Shown: one piece after another, positions 54,323 to 63,585 of the stretch
Layout: each line of letters begins with the position of its first letter
Numbering within the stretch: position 1 is the stretch's first letter
Assembly: GCF_030272705.1 (NCBI RefSeq)
Contig: NZ_JARFYM010000007.1
Span: forward strand, 168,425 to 232,424
Source of the DNA: Rhizobium mayense
GTDB lineage: Bacteria; Pseudomonadota; Alphaproteobacteria; Rhizobiales; Rhizobiaceae
Direction of reading: 5' to 3'
DNA: 64,000 nt
Translations under genes and position numbers: made by a program
The notes under the pieces: model-generated
What the model saw: the letters and a program-made list of their open reading frames with translations, nothing else
Databases searched by the model: none
What the model was told of the DNA's origin: nothing

Positions 54323-55858
54323 TTAGGCGACGTCGAACTTGACACCCTGCGCCAGCGGCAGCGTCCTGCCGTAGTTGATGGTGTTGGTCGCCCGCCGCAT
54401 ATAGGCCTTCCAGGCGTCAGAGCCCGACTCGCGGCCGCCGCCGGTCTCCTTCTCGCCACCGAAGGCGCCGCCGATTTCAGCGCCGGAAGGCCCGAGATTG
54501 ACATTGGCGATGCCGCAGTCCGAACCGCGCGCCGAGACGAAGGCTTCCGCCTCGCGCATATCGTTGGTGAAAATCGACGACGAAAGGCCTTGGGGCACGG
54601 CGTTATGCAGCGCCAATACCTCGTCGAAATCGCTGTATTTCATCACATAGAGGATCGGCGCGAAGGTTTCGTGCTCGACCGGACCGGTCTGCGCGGGCAT
54701 CTCGACCAAAGCGGGACGAACGTAGAAGGCATCGGCCGCGCCGTTTTCGACCCGCTCGCCACCGGTAACCTTGCCTCCGGCCGACTGCGCCTGGCCGAGT
54801 GCTACCTGCATCTTGTCGAAGGCCTGCTTATCGATCAGCGGGCCGACGAGGGTGCCCGTTTCCAGCGGATTGCCGATGGCGACGGAGCCGTAGGCCTTCT
54901 GCAGGCGCGGCACGAGCTGATCATAGACGCTTTCATGCACGAAGAGGCGACGCAGCGTCGTGCAGCGCTGGCCGGCCGTGCCCATGGCGGAAAAAGCGAC
55001 GCCGCGCAGCGTCAGATCGAGATCGGCCGTTGGGCAAACGATCGCGGCATTGTTGCCGCCGAGTTCGAGGATTGCCCGGGCGAAGCGACCGGCAAGACGC
55101 GGTCCGACTGCACGGCCCATGGCCGTCGAGCCGGTTGCCGAAACCAACGGAATCTTTGGATGATCCACCAGCACCTCGCCGACATCGCGGCCGCCGATGA
55201 TCAGGGTCGAGAGGTCGGCCGGCGCTTCGCCGCCTTCAGCGACGTAACGCTTCAGCGCCTTTTCGAACAGTGCCTGTACGGCAAGCGCCGTCAGCGGCGT
55301 CTTTTCCGATGGCTTCCAGACGGTGGAGTTGCCGCAAACGATGGCGAGCGCCGCGTTCCACGACCAGACGGCGACCGGGAAATTGAAGGCGGAGATGATG
55401 CCGATCGGCCCCAGCGGATGCCAGCTTTCCATCATCCGATGTTCGGCGCGCTCGGTGGCAATGGTCAGTCCGTAGAGCTGGCGCGACAGGCCGACGGCGA
55501 AATCGCAGATGTCGATCATCTCCTGCACTTCGCCAAGACCTTCGGAAGTGATCTTGCCGACTTCGATGGAGACGAGACGGCCAAGCGCTGCCTTGCCGGC
55601 GCGCAACTCTTCGCCGAGTAGGCGGATCAGCTCGCCGCGCTTCGGCGCGGGCACGGCGCGCCAGGAAAGAAACGCCTCATGCGCCTTGTCGATCGCGGCT
55701 TTCGCTTCGGCAGCAGAATGCTCTCTTAGCCTGCCGATTTCAGCACCGGTTACGGGTGAGGTGACGGCAAGTGTTCCACCCGTATAGCGATCGGCGGCAA
55801 CGCCGAGCTCGGTCAGAATTGCCTTGGTCTCGGTGGCGAGATCGAGTGCGGTGGTCAT
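54323..55858 (-). CDS. amaB: L-aminoadipate-semialdehyde dehydrogenase (ALDH7 family)
   Basis: A 511-residue NAD-dependent aldehyde dehydrogenase of the ALDH7/antiquitin type that oxidises 2-aminoadipate 6-semialdehyde (piperideine-6-carboxylate) to 2-aminoadipate. The family is indicated by RMMESWHPLGPIGIISAFNFP, catalytic Glu in LELGGNNAAIV and catalytic Cys in GTAGQRCTTLRRL, and the C-terminal FGGEKETGGGRESGSDAWKAYMRR. It is followed by the Ldh_2 gene and preceded by the AmaA-like oxidase gene on the same strand, across an 89-base gap containing a palindromic repeat. Confidence 0.93.
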   Translation of the reverse strand: MTTALDLATETKAILTELGVAADRYTGGTLAVTSPVTGAEIGRLREHSAAEAKAAIDKAHEAFLSWRAVPAPKRGELIRLLGEELRAGKAALGRLVSIEVGKITSEGLGEVQEMIDICDFAVGLSRQLYGLTIATERAEHRMMESWHPLGPIGIISAFNFPVAVWSWNAALAIVCGNSTVWKPSEKTPLTALAVQALFEKALKRYVAEGGEAPADLSTLIIGGRDVGEVLVDHPKIPLVSATGSTAMGRAVGPRLAGRFARAILELGGNNAAIVCPTADLDLTLRGVAFSAMGTAGQRCTTLRRLFVHESVYDQLVPRLQKAYGSVAIGNPLETGTLVGPLIDKQAFDKMQVALGQAQSAGGKVTGGERVENGAADAFYVRPALVEMPAQTGPVEHETFAPILYVMKYSDFDEVLALHNAVPQGLSSSIFTNDMREAEAFVSARGSDCGIANVNLGPSGAEIGGAFGGEKETGGGRESGSDAWKAYMRRATNTINYGRTLPLAQGVKFDVA

Positions 55859-55900
55859 GTCATCTTCCTCTTCTTGTTATGATCGTTCAGTTCCCCGTCC

Positions 55901-55951
55901 CCAGAGCATCCCGCTTTCAGGTGAAATCACCAAGCGGATAAGATGCGCTAG
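55901..55951. repeat. Dispersed palindromic repeat, copy 2
   Basis: CCAGAGCATCCCGCTTTCAG continuing to AAGCGGATAAGATGCGCTAG matches the 9517-9570 copy with a three-base shortening in the centre. The repeat provides the TAG stop codon (55948-55950, read on the minus strand) of the FAD oxidoreductase gene. Confidence 0.8.
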
Positions 55952-57240
55952 ACCCTTGCACCAACAAAATGCGCTGCCTGGGCGCCGGCTTCGTACCACA
56001 TTTCCTTCAGCGCACGAAAGCTGGCCTCACGTGGGTCGGTCAAGGGCAGCGGCAAGTCGGCTTCGGAGACTTGGCCGAGAACATGGTCCGACAATATCTT
56101 CCCGAACACCGTCCCCGGCGCGATGCCGCGTCCGTTATAGCCGGAAAAGCCGACGACATTCGGCGCGAACCTGTGGAACCGCGGCAATGCATTGTCGGTC
56201 ATGCCGATCTTGCCGTACCACTCGCTCTCAAAGGCGATGTCTCCGAGCTGCGGAAACAGCTGCTTCAGTGAACGCCGCGCCCAGCTCTTGTGGACGGTAA
56301 GCCCGGTATTGCGCAACGCCCCGACGCTGCCGAAGACAAGGCGGCCGGCCTGATCCATGCGGAAGGACGACAGGATCTCCTTCGTATCCCACACGCCCTC
56401 GCGGCCGGGCAGGATCGATTTGCGCAGGTTGTCGCCAAGCGGCACGGTGGCAAAATTGAAATAGGGCAGATGCACCTGCTCATTGCGCACCTGCTCCCAG
56501 GGGCCGGTGCTGTAAGCATCCGTCGCGACGATGATCCAATCCGCGCCGACACTGCCGCCGGCCGTCCTGACGATCCATCGCCCAGCATTTTTCTCGGCCG
56601 CAATCACGCTGCTGCCGGTATGTATCAGGACGCCGGCCTTGGCTGCCGCGTGCGCCAAACCGCGGGCATAGGCGAGCGGCTGCAGCGTACCGGCGCGCAT
56701 ATCGAGCAGCGCCCCCGCATAGGCAGAACTCCCCACCCGCCGCGCTGTTTCGCCGGCGTCGAGGACAGTGACCGGGGCACCGCGCTTGCCCCATTGGCGG
56801 ACGCGCTCCTCAATCTCTTTCAGCCCCTCAGGTCCAACGGCGCAATGGAGCGTGCCGTCGCGCTCGAGTTCGCAGGCGATGCTGTGCTTCTCGATCAGCG
56901 CCATCACCAGTTTCGGCGCATTGCCCAGGACTTCCAGCAGCCGTTCGCCATGGACCGGACCGAGCACGCCGGGCAGGTCGTCAGGCATGACCCACATGCC
57001 GGCATTGATCAAGCCGACATTTCGCCCCGCGCCGCCAAAGCCGATTTCATTGGCTTCCAGCAGCACGACCCTGGTTCCGGCTTCGGCCAGATGCAGCGCC
57101 GAGGACAGCCCCGTATAGCCGCCGCCGACCACCACCACATCAGCCGAAACGTCACCAGCTAGCGGCCCCGTCGCGGGCGGCGGCGGTGCAGTTTTCTCCC
57201 ACAACCCGTGAGAACGAGGGTCGTTCAGCATAGAGCCCAT
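55948..57240 (-). CDS. FAD-dependent amine/imino-acid oxidoreductase, AmaA/L-pipecolate oxidase-like
   Basis: A 430-residue protein of the DAO fold. The FAD motif is VVVVGGGYTGLSSALHLAEAG near residues 35-55, followed by the GFGGAGRNVGLINAG stretch typical of L-pipecolate and gamma-glutamylputrescine oxidases, and a C-terminal GYNGRGIAPGTVFGKIL. Next to amaB, oxidation of L-pipecolate to piperideine-6-carboxylate is plausible; gamma-glutamylputrescine oxidase (PuuB) is the main alternative. Start may be ATG 57240 or 57231. Its stop lies within a dispersed repeat, so the C terminus may have been altered by repeat insertion. Confidence 0.88.
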   Translation of the reverse strand: MGSMLNDPRSHGLWEKTAPPPPATGPLAGDVSADVVVVGGGYTGLSSALHLAEAGTRVVLLEANEIGFGGAGRNVGLINAGMWVMPDDLPGVLGPVHGERLLEVLGNAPKLVMALIEKHSIACELERDGTLHCAVGPEGLKEIEERVRQWGKRGAPVTVLDAGETARRVGSSAYAGALLDMRAGTLQPLAYARGLAHAAAKAGVLIHTGSSVIAAEKNAGRWIVRTAGGSVGADWIIVATDAYSTGPWEQVRNEQVHLPYFNFATVPLGDNLRKSILPGREGVWDTKEILSSFRMDQAGRLVFGSVGALRNTGLTVHKSWARRSLKQLFPQLGDIAFESEWYGKIGMTDNALPRFHRFAPNVVGFSGYNGRGIAPGTVFGKILSDHVLGQVSEADLPLPLTDPREASFRALKEMWYEAGAQAAHFVGARV

Positions 57241-57409
57241 CCAATCGCGTAAAAGAATCCGGTCAATCTAGCGCTACCGACTGACTTACGGAAGCGGCAA
57301 GAGCGACATCCAGTAGACAGAGAAAAACTTGCATGGGGATGTCGCTTTCGACCATTATAGAGCGAAACGCCGGCCGCCGTCGCGGCCATGACAGAGTCAG
57401 GACAATCTC

Positions 57410-57646
57410 ATGAAGCCCATTTTCGTTCAGCTCCAATGCGCTCCCGGCAAGACGTATGAGGTCGCCGACGCCATCTATCAGACGGAGCTGGTCTCGGAAC
57501 TCTATTCCACCAGCGGCGACTACGACCTGCTGCTGAAGGTCTACATCAAGGACGAGCAGGACATCGGCAAGTTCATCAACGACAACATCGCCAACATCCC
57601 GGGCATCGTCCGCTCTTTGACCACGCTGACATTTCGAGCGTTTTGA
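57410..57646 (+). CDS. Stand-alone Lrp/AsnC ligand-binding (RAM) domain protein
   Basis: A 78-residue protein that is only the RAM effector-binding domain of Lrp/AsnC regulators: QLQCAPGKTYEVADAIYQ, STSGDYDLLLKVYIKDEQDIGKFIN, PGIVRSLTTLTFRAF. There is no helix-turn-helix. Such proteins bind amino acids and may tune Lrp proteins by mixed assembly. It is divergent from the AmaA-like gene, consistent with amino-acid catabolism control, though this is inference. Confidence 0.9.
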   Translation: MKPIFVQLQCAPGKTYEVADAIYQTELVSELYSTSGDYDLLLKVYIKDEQDIGKFINDNIANIPGIVRSLTTLTFRAF

Positions 57647-58058
57647 GAGGTTCCGATTGATGGACAGGCATCGGTTTTGATGCCGCACTTTCCGAGAGGG
57701 CCCCTCACCTCAACCCTCTCTCCGCATTCCGGGAAGAGGGGCACACTGAGTTTTTTGACCGGAGCACGACTAGCGCCGCGAACGCCGAGGCAGTCCCTTC
57801 TCCCCGCCTGCGAGGAGAGGTTAGGGTGAGGAGCCAGGCACAAACCCGAGGCGTCAAAACACTCGCCTGCCAAGCCCCACCTTCCCTAACGGAACGCTCC
57901 GAAATTAACCCTCTTGCACGAATCCGCTTGGCCTCTCGCCCGCAATTAAGCTCATTTTAACCGGCAAAATGATCTGGTTTGCGCGCTGATCAACGGACGG
58001 CGCCTTCGCGCGCCTGATCGCTGCGGCTTTGCACGGTCCAAGGATCGAGGGCGGATCG
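57647..58058. repeat. Intergenic region with REP-like palindromes
   Basis: About 410 bases without a gene. At 57687-57745 and 57791-57835 lie CCCCTCACCTCAACCCTCTC- and GAGGAGAGGTTAGGGTGAGG-type blocks in opposite orientation, the rhizobial REP-like palindrome. The rest probably contains the promoter of the glycosyltransferase gene. Confidence 0.55.
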
Positions 58059-59261
58059 ATGACATCGGCTATTTCAGATATTCAGGCACAGAACCCGGCG
58101 GGACCGCTGATTGTTCATGTCGTGCGCCAGTTCCTGCCCAACAAGGGCGGTCTGGAGGATGTGGTTGCCAATCTCTGTCGGCAATTGATCAGCCGCGGCT
58201 ATCGCGTCCGTGTCGTCACCTGCAACAGCCTGTTCTCCGATCCGACCCGCGAACTAGCGCCGACCGAAACGATCGACGACATCGAGATCGTCCGCATCCC
58301 CTGGTCCGGCTCCAGCCGCTATCCAGTGGCGCCGCAGGTATTCAAGCACATCGCCGACGCCGACCTCATCCATGTCCATGCCGTCGATTTCTTCTTCGAC
58401 GCACTTGCCTGGGGTAAGCTGCTTCACGGCCGCCCGATGGTCGCCACCACCCATGGCGGCTTCTTCCACACGCCGAAATATGCCGCCATCAAAAACATCT
58501 GGTTCAAGACGGCGACACGGCTTTCCGCCCTCGCCTACGCCGAGCTGATCTGCTGCAGCCAGTCGGACGAACGATTGTTTTCAGGCATCGCCGCCCGGCG
58601 AACCCGACTGATCGAGAACGGCGCCGATGTCGCCAAATTCGCCAATTGCGCTGCGCTCGAGGCTCGCCGCCGCATCGTCACCATCGGCCGCTTCTCCGTC
58701 AACAAGCGGCTCGACCGCATGCTTGACGTCATGAAGGTGCTCGCCGCCCGCCATCCGGATTGGCATCTCGATATCATCGGCGCTGTTTCCGACCTCGACC
58801 AACCGACGCTGGAAAAGGAGATCGCCGCCCGCGATCTTGGCCGCCATGTGTCGCTTCATCTATCGATCGACAATTGCGCCATTCGCAACGTCATCGCCCG
58901 CGCCTCGATTTTCGCTTCGGCCTCCGAATATGAGGGTTTCGGACTGGTGGCGATCGAGGCGATGAGCGCAGGTCTCCTGCCGGTGCTGCACACGAATGAC
59001 GCCTACAAGGCGCTCGCCGAGACCCATCCGACGCTGATGCTTGCCGACTTTTCCAATCCGGAAGCCGCCGCCAACGCCCTGACCTCGGCCTTCCTGCGGC
59101 TGGAGGCCAAGGGCCTCACTCTAAGAGTAGAGCTCATTCATGATGCCCGCGCCTATGCCTGGGATGAAGTCGCGCAACGCTATATCGATGTCTATGCCGA
59201 AGCCATGACGCCCAAAGGCCAGCGGCGTCATCCCCTGCGCGAACGCGGCCAGGTGGCGTAA
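58059..59261 (+). CDS. Glycosyltransferase family 4
   Basis: A 400-residue GT-B enzyme that probably adds a sugar to a membrane-linked glycan. It shows the N-terminal Gly-rich NKGGLEDVVANLCRQL loop, HVHAVDFFFDAL, and the C-terminal GT4 E-x7-E motif in ASEYEGFGLVAIEAMSAG. ATG 58059 with GAGGGCGG upstream is preferred to a start at 58029. It is the first gene of a polysaccharide group with the GT2 gene and flippase gene. Its 3' end overlaps the convergent GT2 gene by 34 bases. Confidence 0.93.
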   Translation: MTSAISDIQAQNPAGPLIVHVVRQFLPNKGGLEDVVANLCRQLISRGYRVRVVTCNSLFSDPTRELAPTETIDDIEIVRIPWSGSSRYPVAPQVFKHIADADLIHVHAVDFFFDALAWGKLLHGRPMVATTHGGFFHTPKYAAIKNIWFKTATRLSALAYAELICCSQSDERLFSGIAARRTRLIENGADVAKFANCAALEARRRIVTIGRFSVNKRLDRMLDVMKVLAARHPDWHLDIIGAVSDLDQPTLEKEIAARDLGRHVSLHLSIDNCAIRNVIARASIFASASEYEGFGLVAIEAMSAGLLPVLHTNDAYKALAETHPTLMLADFSNPEAAANALTSAFLRLEAKGLTLRVELIHDARAYAWDEVAQRYIDVYAEAMTPKGQRRHPLRERGQVA

Positions 59262-60100
59262 CCTTCCAGAATGCCCATGAGCCAGGCGCGCTTGTAGTGC
59301 GCCGTATCAGCCTTGAATCGCAGCACCGCCACCAGCCAACTGGCGATAGGCCTGCACAGGCGGTAGGCGACATAGGCAAGCGGAAAGCGCTGCTTGCGCA
59401 TCAAGGCACCGAAACCGCGACCATATTTGCGCGCCCGTTCGATCTGCCGCGGACCGTATTCGCTGGTGACCTGATCGTGATGGACGATCAATTCGGGAAA
59501 GAACATCAGCCGGTTGCCCGCAGCAAGGGCACGCAGCAGAAAATCCGCCTCCTCACCGCTTTGGAACGGCGAGTCCGAACCGACGCCGAGATTCTCGTCG
59601 AAGCCGCCAATGCCGGGCAACACGGTGCGGCGGACGAAAATACTGTTGGAATTGCCGCACTTCAGATAGTTCCAGCGCGTAACCGCAAGCGGCGTGTCGC
59701 CTGTCGGGCTGACCGAGGCGACGCCGCCGGCATCCAGCGTGCGGCCGGTGACGATAGCAAGCTCCGGATGATCGACAAACAGCCGCTCCGCCGTCTCCAG
59801 CGTATCGGGCTCATACCAGCAGTCATCGTCGGGAAAACAGACATAGTCGCCGATCGCCGCCGCCATTCCATTGTTGCGTGCCCGCGAAAGACCCTTGGCC
59901 GAGCGGATATGGCGGATCATGAAGAAGGGCGAAAAGCTTCCGATCAATCCCAACAGTCGGTCGTCCGGATTCTGATCGACGAGGATCACCTCGAAATCCC
60001 TGTGACGTTGATTCATCAGCGATTGGAACAACCGCTCCAACTGATCGAAGCGGTCGATCGTACAGACGATGAGGCTGAACAAAGAAGACCCTCCGAACAA
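59228..60100 (-). CDS. Glycosyltransferase family 2
   Basis: A 290-residue GT-A enzyme. It has the nucleotide-sugar start SLIVCTIDRFDQLERLFQSL, the acidic VILVDQNPDDR, the metal motif FPDDDCWYEPD and the catalytic-region GEEADFLLRALAAGN. It is encoded opposite to the GT4 and flippase genes and is probably part of the same surface-glycan group. No membrane segments are seen, so it acts at the inner face of the inner membrane. Confidence 0.93.
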   Translation of the reverse strand: MFGGSSLFSLIVCTIDRFDQLERLFQSLMNQRHRDFEVILVDQNPDDRLLGLIGSFSPFFMIRHIRSAKGLSRARNNGMAAAIGDYVCFPDDDCWYEPDTLETAERLFVDHPELAIVTGRTLDAGGVASVSPTGDTPLAVTRWNYLKCGNSNSIFVRRTVLPGIGGFDENLGVGSDSPFQSGEEADFLLRALAAGNRLMFFPELIVHHDQVTSEYGPRQIERARKYGRGFGALMRKQRFPLAYVAYRLCRPIASWLVAVLRFKADTAHYKRAWLMGILEGYATWPRSRRG

Positions 60101-60272
60101 ACGGCAAAACAGCCAACATCAGCAGGATTGAATATTAGCTGAAGTAAAAACGAAATTTACATTAGGAATAAACGCCAAATATTAAGGCATATGAAATAGA
60201 GCACGCGCTATCTCCATGATAAGCCGGATATTTTGCGGCCACTTTTTGCGACCTGGGGAAACGGTAGTCTTC

Positions 60273-61787
60273 ATGACGAAGAGCATCATGGCCAATTCGG
60301 CGTTGAACGCAGCGGCGGGACTGACCCTGTTGGCGACCGGCTTTGCCTGTTCGATCATCGCCGCCCGTCTGCTCGGGCCGGAGGCCAACGGCATCATCGC
60401 CTTCTCCTTTTGGCTGACGACGACGGGAGCACTCGTCGCCGAACTCGGAACAGGGGTGACGCTGCTGCGCATCCTGCCGCAGTTGAAGGTGCAAGGCTAT
60501 TCGACTGAGGAACGGCGCGGTTTTGCCGCCTATATGCTGCATCCGACGATCCTGTCGACGCTGATCCTGCTTGCCGGTTATACCGCCTACTATTGGGAGG
60601 CGGAGCGGATGCATTGGGCCAACGACTCGTCGTCCATCATCGTCATCACCGGCGCGTTTTTCGTCCTTCAGTCGCTCGGCGCCTATAGCAAGAACTATCT
60701 GATCGGCGAACAGCAGCTCGGCGCCTTCCTCCGCATGACCTTGACGAGCTCCATACTGCAGCTCGTCACCGTGCTGCTCGGCGCGGTCTTTTTCGGCGTC
60801 AGCGGCGCACTCGCCGGCTATGCCATCGGCCAGCTCCCGATGTTCGTCTCGAGCCTGAGGATCGCGGTCGCTCGCCGCAACAGCTGCGGCGTCGGCCTTG
60901 GCTATCTCGTCAGTTCCTCGCTCATTCTCTCAGCCGAATTCATCAACAGCTCGATCTTCCTCAACCGCATCGAGCTGGTCTTCCTGCAGCACTATTTGGG
61001 CATCCAGGCAGTTGGCTTCTATGCCGTCGGCCTGTCGCTTGCCAATCTCGCGCTTCAGCTTCCCGTGCAGTTGAGCGGTAGCCTACTGCCCTATTATTCC
61101 GAGCAGATGCATTCGCATGCGTCGGGCAAACTCCCGGTCCACGTATTCGAAGGTGTCGCGCGCAGCATTTCCTATATCACCCTGCCGATGAGCTTCGGCC
61201 TTGCGGCCATCGCCCCGGAACTGGTGGTGACGATCTTCGGTAAGCCCTTTGGCCCAAGCGGCAGCATGGTGGCGCTGCTGTCGCTGACGGCGGCTCCTTA
61301 CGTCTTCATGCAGATCTGCACGCAATATCTCTATTCGATCGACCGCATGCGCGAGCGCACCATCATCGGTGGCGTCGCCAGCGCCATCATGGTCGTGGGG
61401 TGCCTGATCGCCGTGCCTTCTTATGGCGGCGAAGGCGCCGCCCTGGTGCGGTTGCTGGCCTTCACCGCCATGTGCGTGCTGATGGTACGCCGCATGGAAT
61501 TCGAAGGCTCGATGGGCAGCATGTTCGTCAGCCTCGCCAAAGTGACCGCCGCTGCCGTCCTTTGCGCGGCGGCCGCTTATGGCTTTGTTCACGCCCTGCC
61601 CGGTATTCCGGGCCTCGCCAGCGCCGTCATTGCCGGCGTCCTGGTTTATGGGTTGGCGCTCCGGCTGCTGAATGCAGTGCCGCCGGAGGATATCGCCGTC
61701 CTGCAACAAATCGCTGCGCGCCTGCCCCGGCGCGCCCATCCGATTGCCGTTCACGCGCTGGCATGGCTGGCGCCACGCCGAATTTGA
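60273..61787 (+). CDS. Wzx-type polysaccharide flippase
   Basis: A 504-residue polytopic protein with 12-14 hydrophobic segments of the MOP (polysaccharide transport, PST) family, which flips undecaprenyl-linked oligosaccharides to the periplasm. Typical parts are LLGPEANGIIAFSFWLTTTGALVAELG and FLQHYLGIQAVGFYAVGLSLANL. The start is uncertain among 60216, 60273 and 60288. A hydrolase gene begins 10 bases downstream and is co-transcribed. Confidence 0.9.
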   Translation: MTKSIMANSALNAAAGLTLLATGFACSIIAARLLGPEANGIIAFSFWLTTTGALVAELGTGVTLLRILPQLKVQGYSTEERRGFAAYMLHPTILSTLILLAGYTAYYWEAERMHWANDSSSIIVITGAFFVLQSLGAYSKNYLIGEQQLGAFLRMTLTSSILQLVTVLLGAVFFGVSGALAGYAIGQLPMFVSSLRIAVARRNSCGVGLGYLVSSSLILSAEFINSSIFLNRIELVFLQHYLGIQAVGFYAVGLSLANLALQLPVQLSGSLLPYYSEQMHSHASGKLPVHVFEGVARSISYITLPMSFGLAAIAPELVVTIFGKPFGPSGSMVALLSLTAAPYVFMQICTQYLYSIDRMRERTIIGGVASAIMVVGCLIAVPSYGGEGAALVRLLAFTAMCVLMVRRMEFEGSMGSMFVSLAKVTAAAVLCAAAAYGFVHALPGIPGLASAVIAGVLVYGLALRLLNAVPPEDIAVLQQIAARLPRRAHPIAVHALAWLAPRRI

Positions 61788-61797
61788 GGAGTATGCC

Positions 61798-63585
61798 ATG
61801 GCTGCGTTGGGAGCCGCCGAAAACCAGGGCCCGCTTAAGGATGCCACCCCCGCCGCCACGCCGGTGACCTTCTCCGGAACTGTCGGTCTGTTCATGCCCG
61901 CCGCTACGCCGTCGCGCCAGACGGCCGTATTGTTCCTCAGCCCCTGGGGTTTCGAGGAAATGTGCACCCGCAAGTTCTGGCGCATTCTCGCTGAGGATTT
62001 TGCCAAGGCGGGCATCGCCAGCCTGCGTTTCGACTATGCCGGCACCGGCGATGCGCTTGATGTTGTCGATCCGGGCGAAGGACTGGCGCTCTGGGAAGGT
62101 ACGGCACTCGACGCCGCCGCCATGCTGCGATCGCTCTCCGGATGTGAGCGGCTGATTCTGGTGAGCCAGGGCCTCGGAAGCGTCGTGGCCCTCGATATTG
62201 CCGAGCGGCTCGCCGCCGTCGACGGTATCGCCCTGCTGGCCCCGGCCATCTCCGGCCGCGTCTATCTGCGGGAATTGACCGTATGGTCGAAGATGATAGA
62301 CGAAGGCATGGGGCTGACCGAAGCACAACGCCGAACCGAGGGCGTCACCATCGCAAGCCTGCGCATGCCTGACACCACCGCCGCTGCGGTAAAAAAACTC
62401 AACCTGATGACGCTCGCCCATGTCAACGCGCCGGACTGCCTTGTCCTGACGCGACCGGGCCGCCCCGGTGATGCCGATTTCGCTGCGCATGTCGAAACCC
62501 TCGGCCCGCGCGTCGAACGCGCGGCCTATGATGGCTATGACGAGCTGGTATCGAACCCGACCATCGCCACCATGCCGCTGGAGGCCGGCCGAAAAATTCT
62601 GGATTGGGTATTGTCGATCGCGACGGAGCCCGCGACGGCACCGCGCAAGATTCTCCGCGCGCCGCGCGCCGAAGCGCTTGATGGCGACGGTTTTCGCGAA
62701 ACACCACTGCGTTTCGGTGAAGGTGGCCGTCTGTTCGGCATTCTCTGCGAACCCTCGGGCGCTCGCGCGGGCGCGACGGCGTTGCTGTTGACCACGGCCT
62801 ATGACCGCCATGCCGGTTGGGGTCGGATGTCGGTGACCATGGCCCGGTCGCTCGCCCGCGACGGCATCCCTTCACTGCGTTTCGACACCGCCAACGTCGC
62901 CGACAGCCCGCCGCTCCCCGACGCCCAGGAGCAGGTACTCTATTCCCCCGATCAGCATCAGGATGTCAGCGCCGCGTTAGACCTTCTGGAGACCGAGAAG
63001 CTGCTGCCCGCCTTTTCCGTCGGCCGCTGCAGCGGTGGTTATCTCGCCTTTCAGAGCGCTATCCGGGATAGCAGGTGCAGCGGACTGATCACCGTCAATC
63101 CCTACGCCTTCTTCTGGGACGAAACGCAACCGGTCGACGAAGCCTTGCGTTTCGTGCCGCGTTCGCTCGAGACATATGGCCAGAAATTCCTGCAGTTTGA
63201 GACACTGAAGCGGCTCTACGGCGGCCAGATCGACGCCAAGAGTGCGGCGCGCAACATTGTCGTGGCGCTCGCGCGTCGCGCGGTCCGGCTCGGTCGCCCC
63301 CTGCTCGGCGTTCTCCCCTTTTTCGCGGGTGAGCACGAAACCGTCATCAACGGCTTCCGCTCGCTCGCCAAACGCAAGGTCGATATTTCGCTGATCTACA
63401 GTGCTCACGACATCGGTTTGGATCACTTTCGCGAGCATTTCGGCGAGGAAGGCGCTGGTCTGAAGAATTTCCCCGACGTCCGCCTCACGATCATCCCTGA
63501 CGCCGACCACAACCTGACGCCGCCCTATGCGCGGAAAGTGTATTTGCGGGAGGTAAGGGAGATGGCATTGAGACTGAGTGAATGA
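61798..63585 (+). CDS. Double alpha/beta-hydrolase-fold protein in polysaccharide cluster
   Basis: A 595-residue protein with two hydrolase-like halves. The first half (about 20-290) has LFLSPWGFEE and, at the nucleophile elbow, SQGLGS (123-128) with Gly in the Ser position, so it looks inactive. The second half (about 330-590) has LLTTAYDRHAGWG and the elbow GRCSGG with Cys411 as nucleophile. His is in PDADHNLTPPY. Exopolysaccharide clusters often contain such hydrolases near flippases. ATG 61798 has GAGGAG upstream and follows the flippase by 10 bases. Role is unknown. Confidence 0.87.
   Translation: MAALGAAENQGPLKDATPAATPVTFSGTVGLFMPAATPSRQTAVLFLSPWGFEEMCTRKFWRILAEDFAKAGIASLRFDYAGTGDALDVVDPGEGLALWEGTALDAAAMLRSLSGCERLILVSQGLGSVVALDIAERLAAVDGIALLAPAISGRVYLRELTVWSKMIDEGMGLTEAQRRTEGVTIASLRMPDTTAAAVKKLNLMTLAHVNAPDCLVLTRPGRPGDADFAAHVETLGPRVERAAYDGYDELVSNPTIATMPLEAGRKILDWVLSIATEPATAPRKILRAPRAEALDGDGFRETPLRFGEGGRLFGILCEPSGARAGATALLLTTAYDRHAGWGRMSVTMARSLARDGIPSLRFDTANVADSPPLPDAQEQVLYSPDQHQDVSAALDLLETEKLLPAFSVGRCSGGYLAFQSAIRDSRCSGLITVNPYAFFWDETQPVDEALRFVPRSLETYGQKFLQFETLKRLYGGQIDAKSAARNIVVALARRAVRLGRPLLGVLPFFAGEHETVINGFRSLAKRKVDISLIYSAHDIGLDHFREHFGEEGAGLKNFPDVRLTIIPDADHNLTPPYARKVYLREVREMALRLSE

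Noticed and set aside
54233..55621. 462-codon plus-strand frame opposite amaB
   Set aside because: Antisense to an unambiguous ALDH7 gene; no recognisable motif.
61627..62811. 394-codon minus-strand frame opposite the flippase and hydrolase genes
   Set aside because: Arg/Gly-rich shadow frame that spans two real genes.
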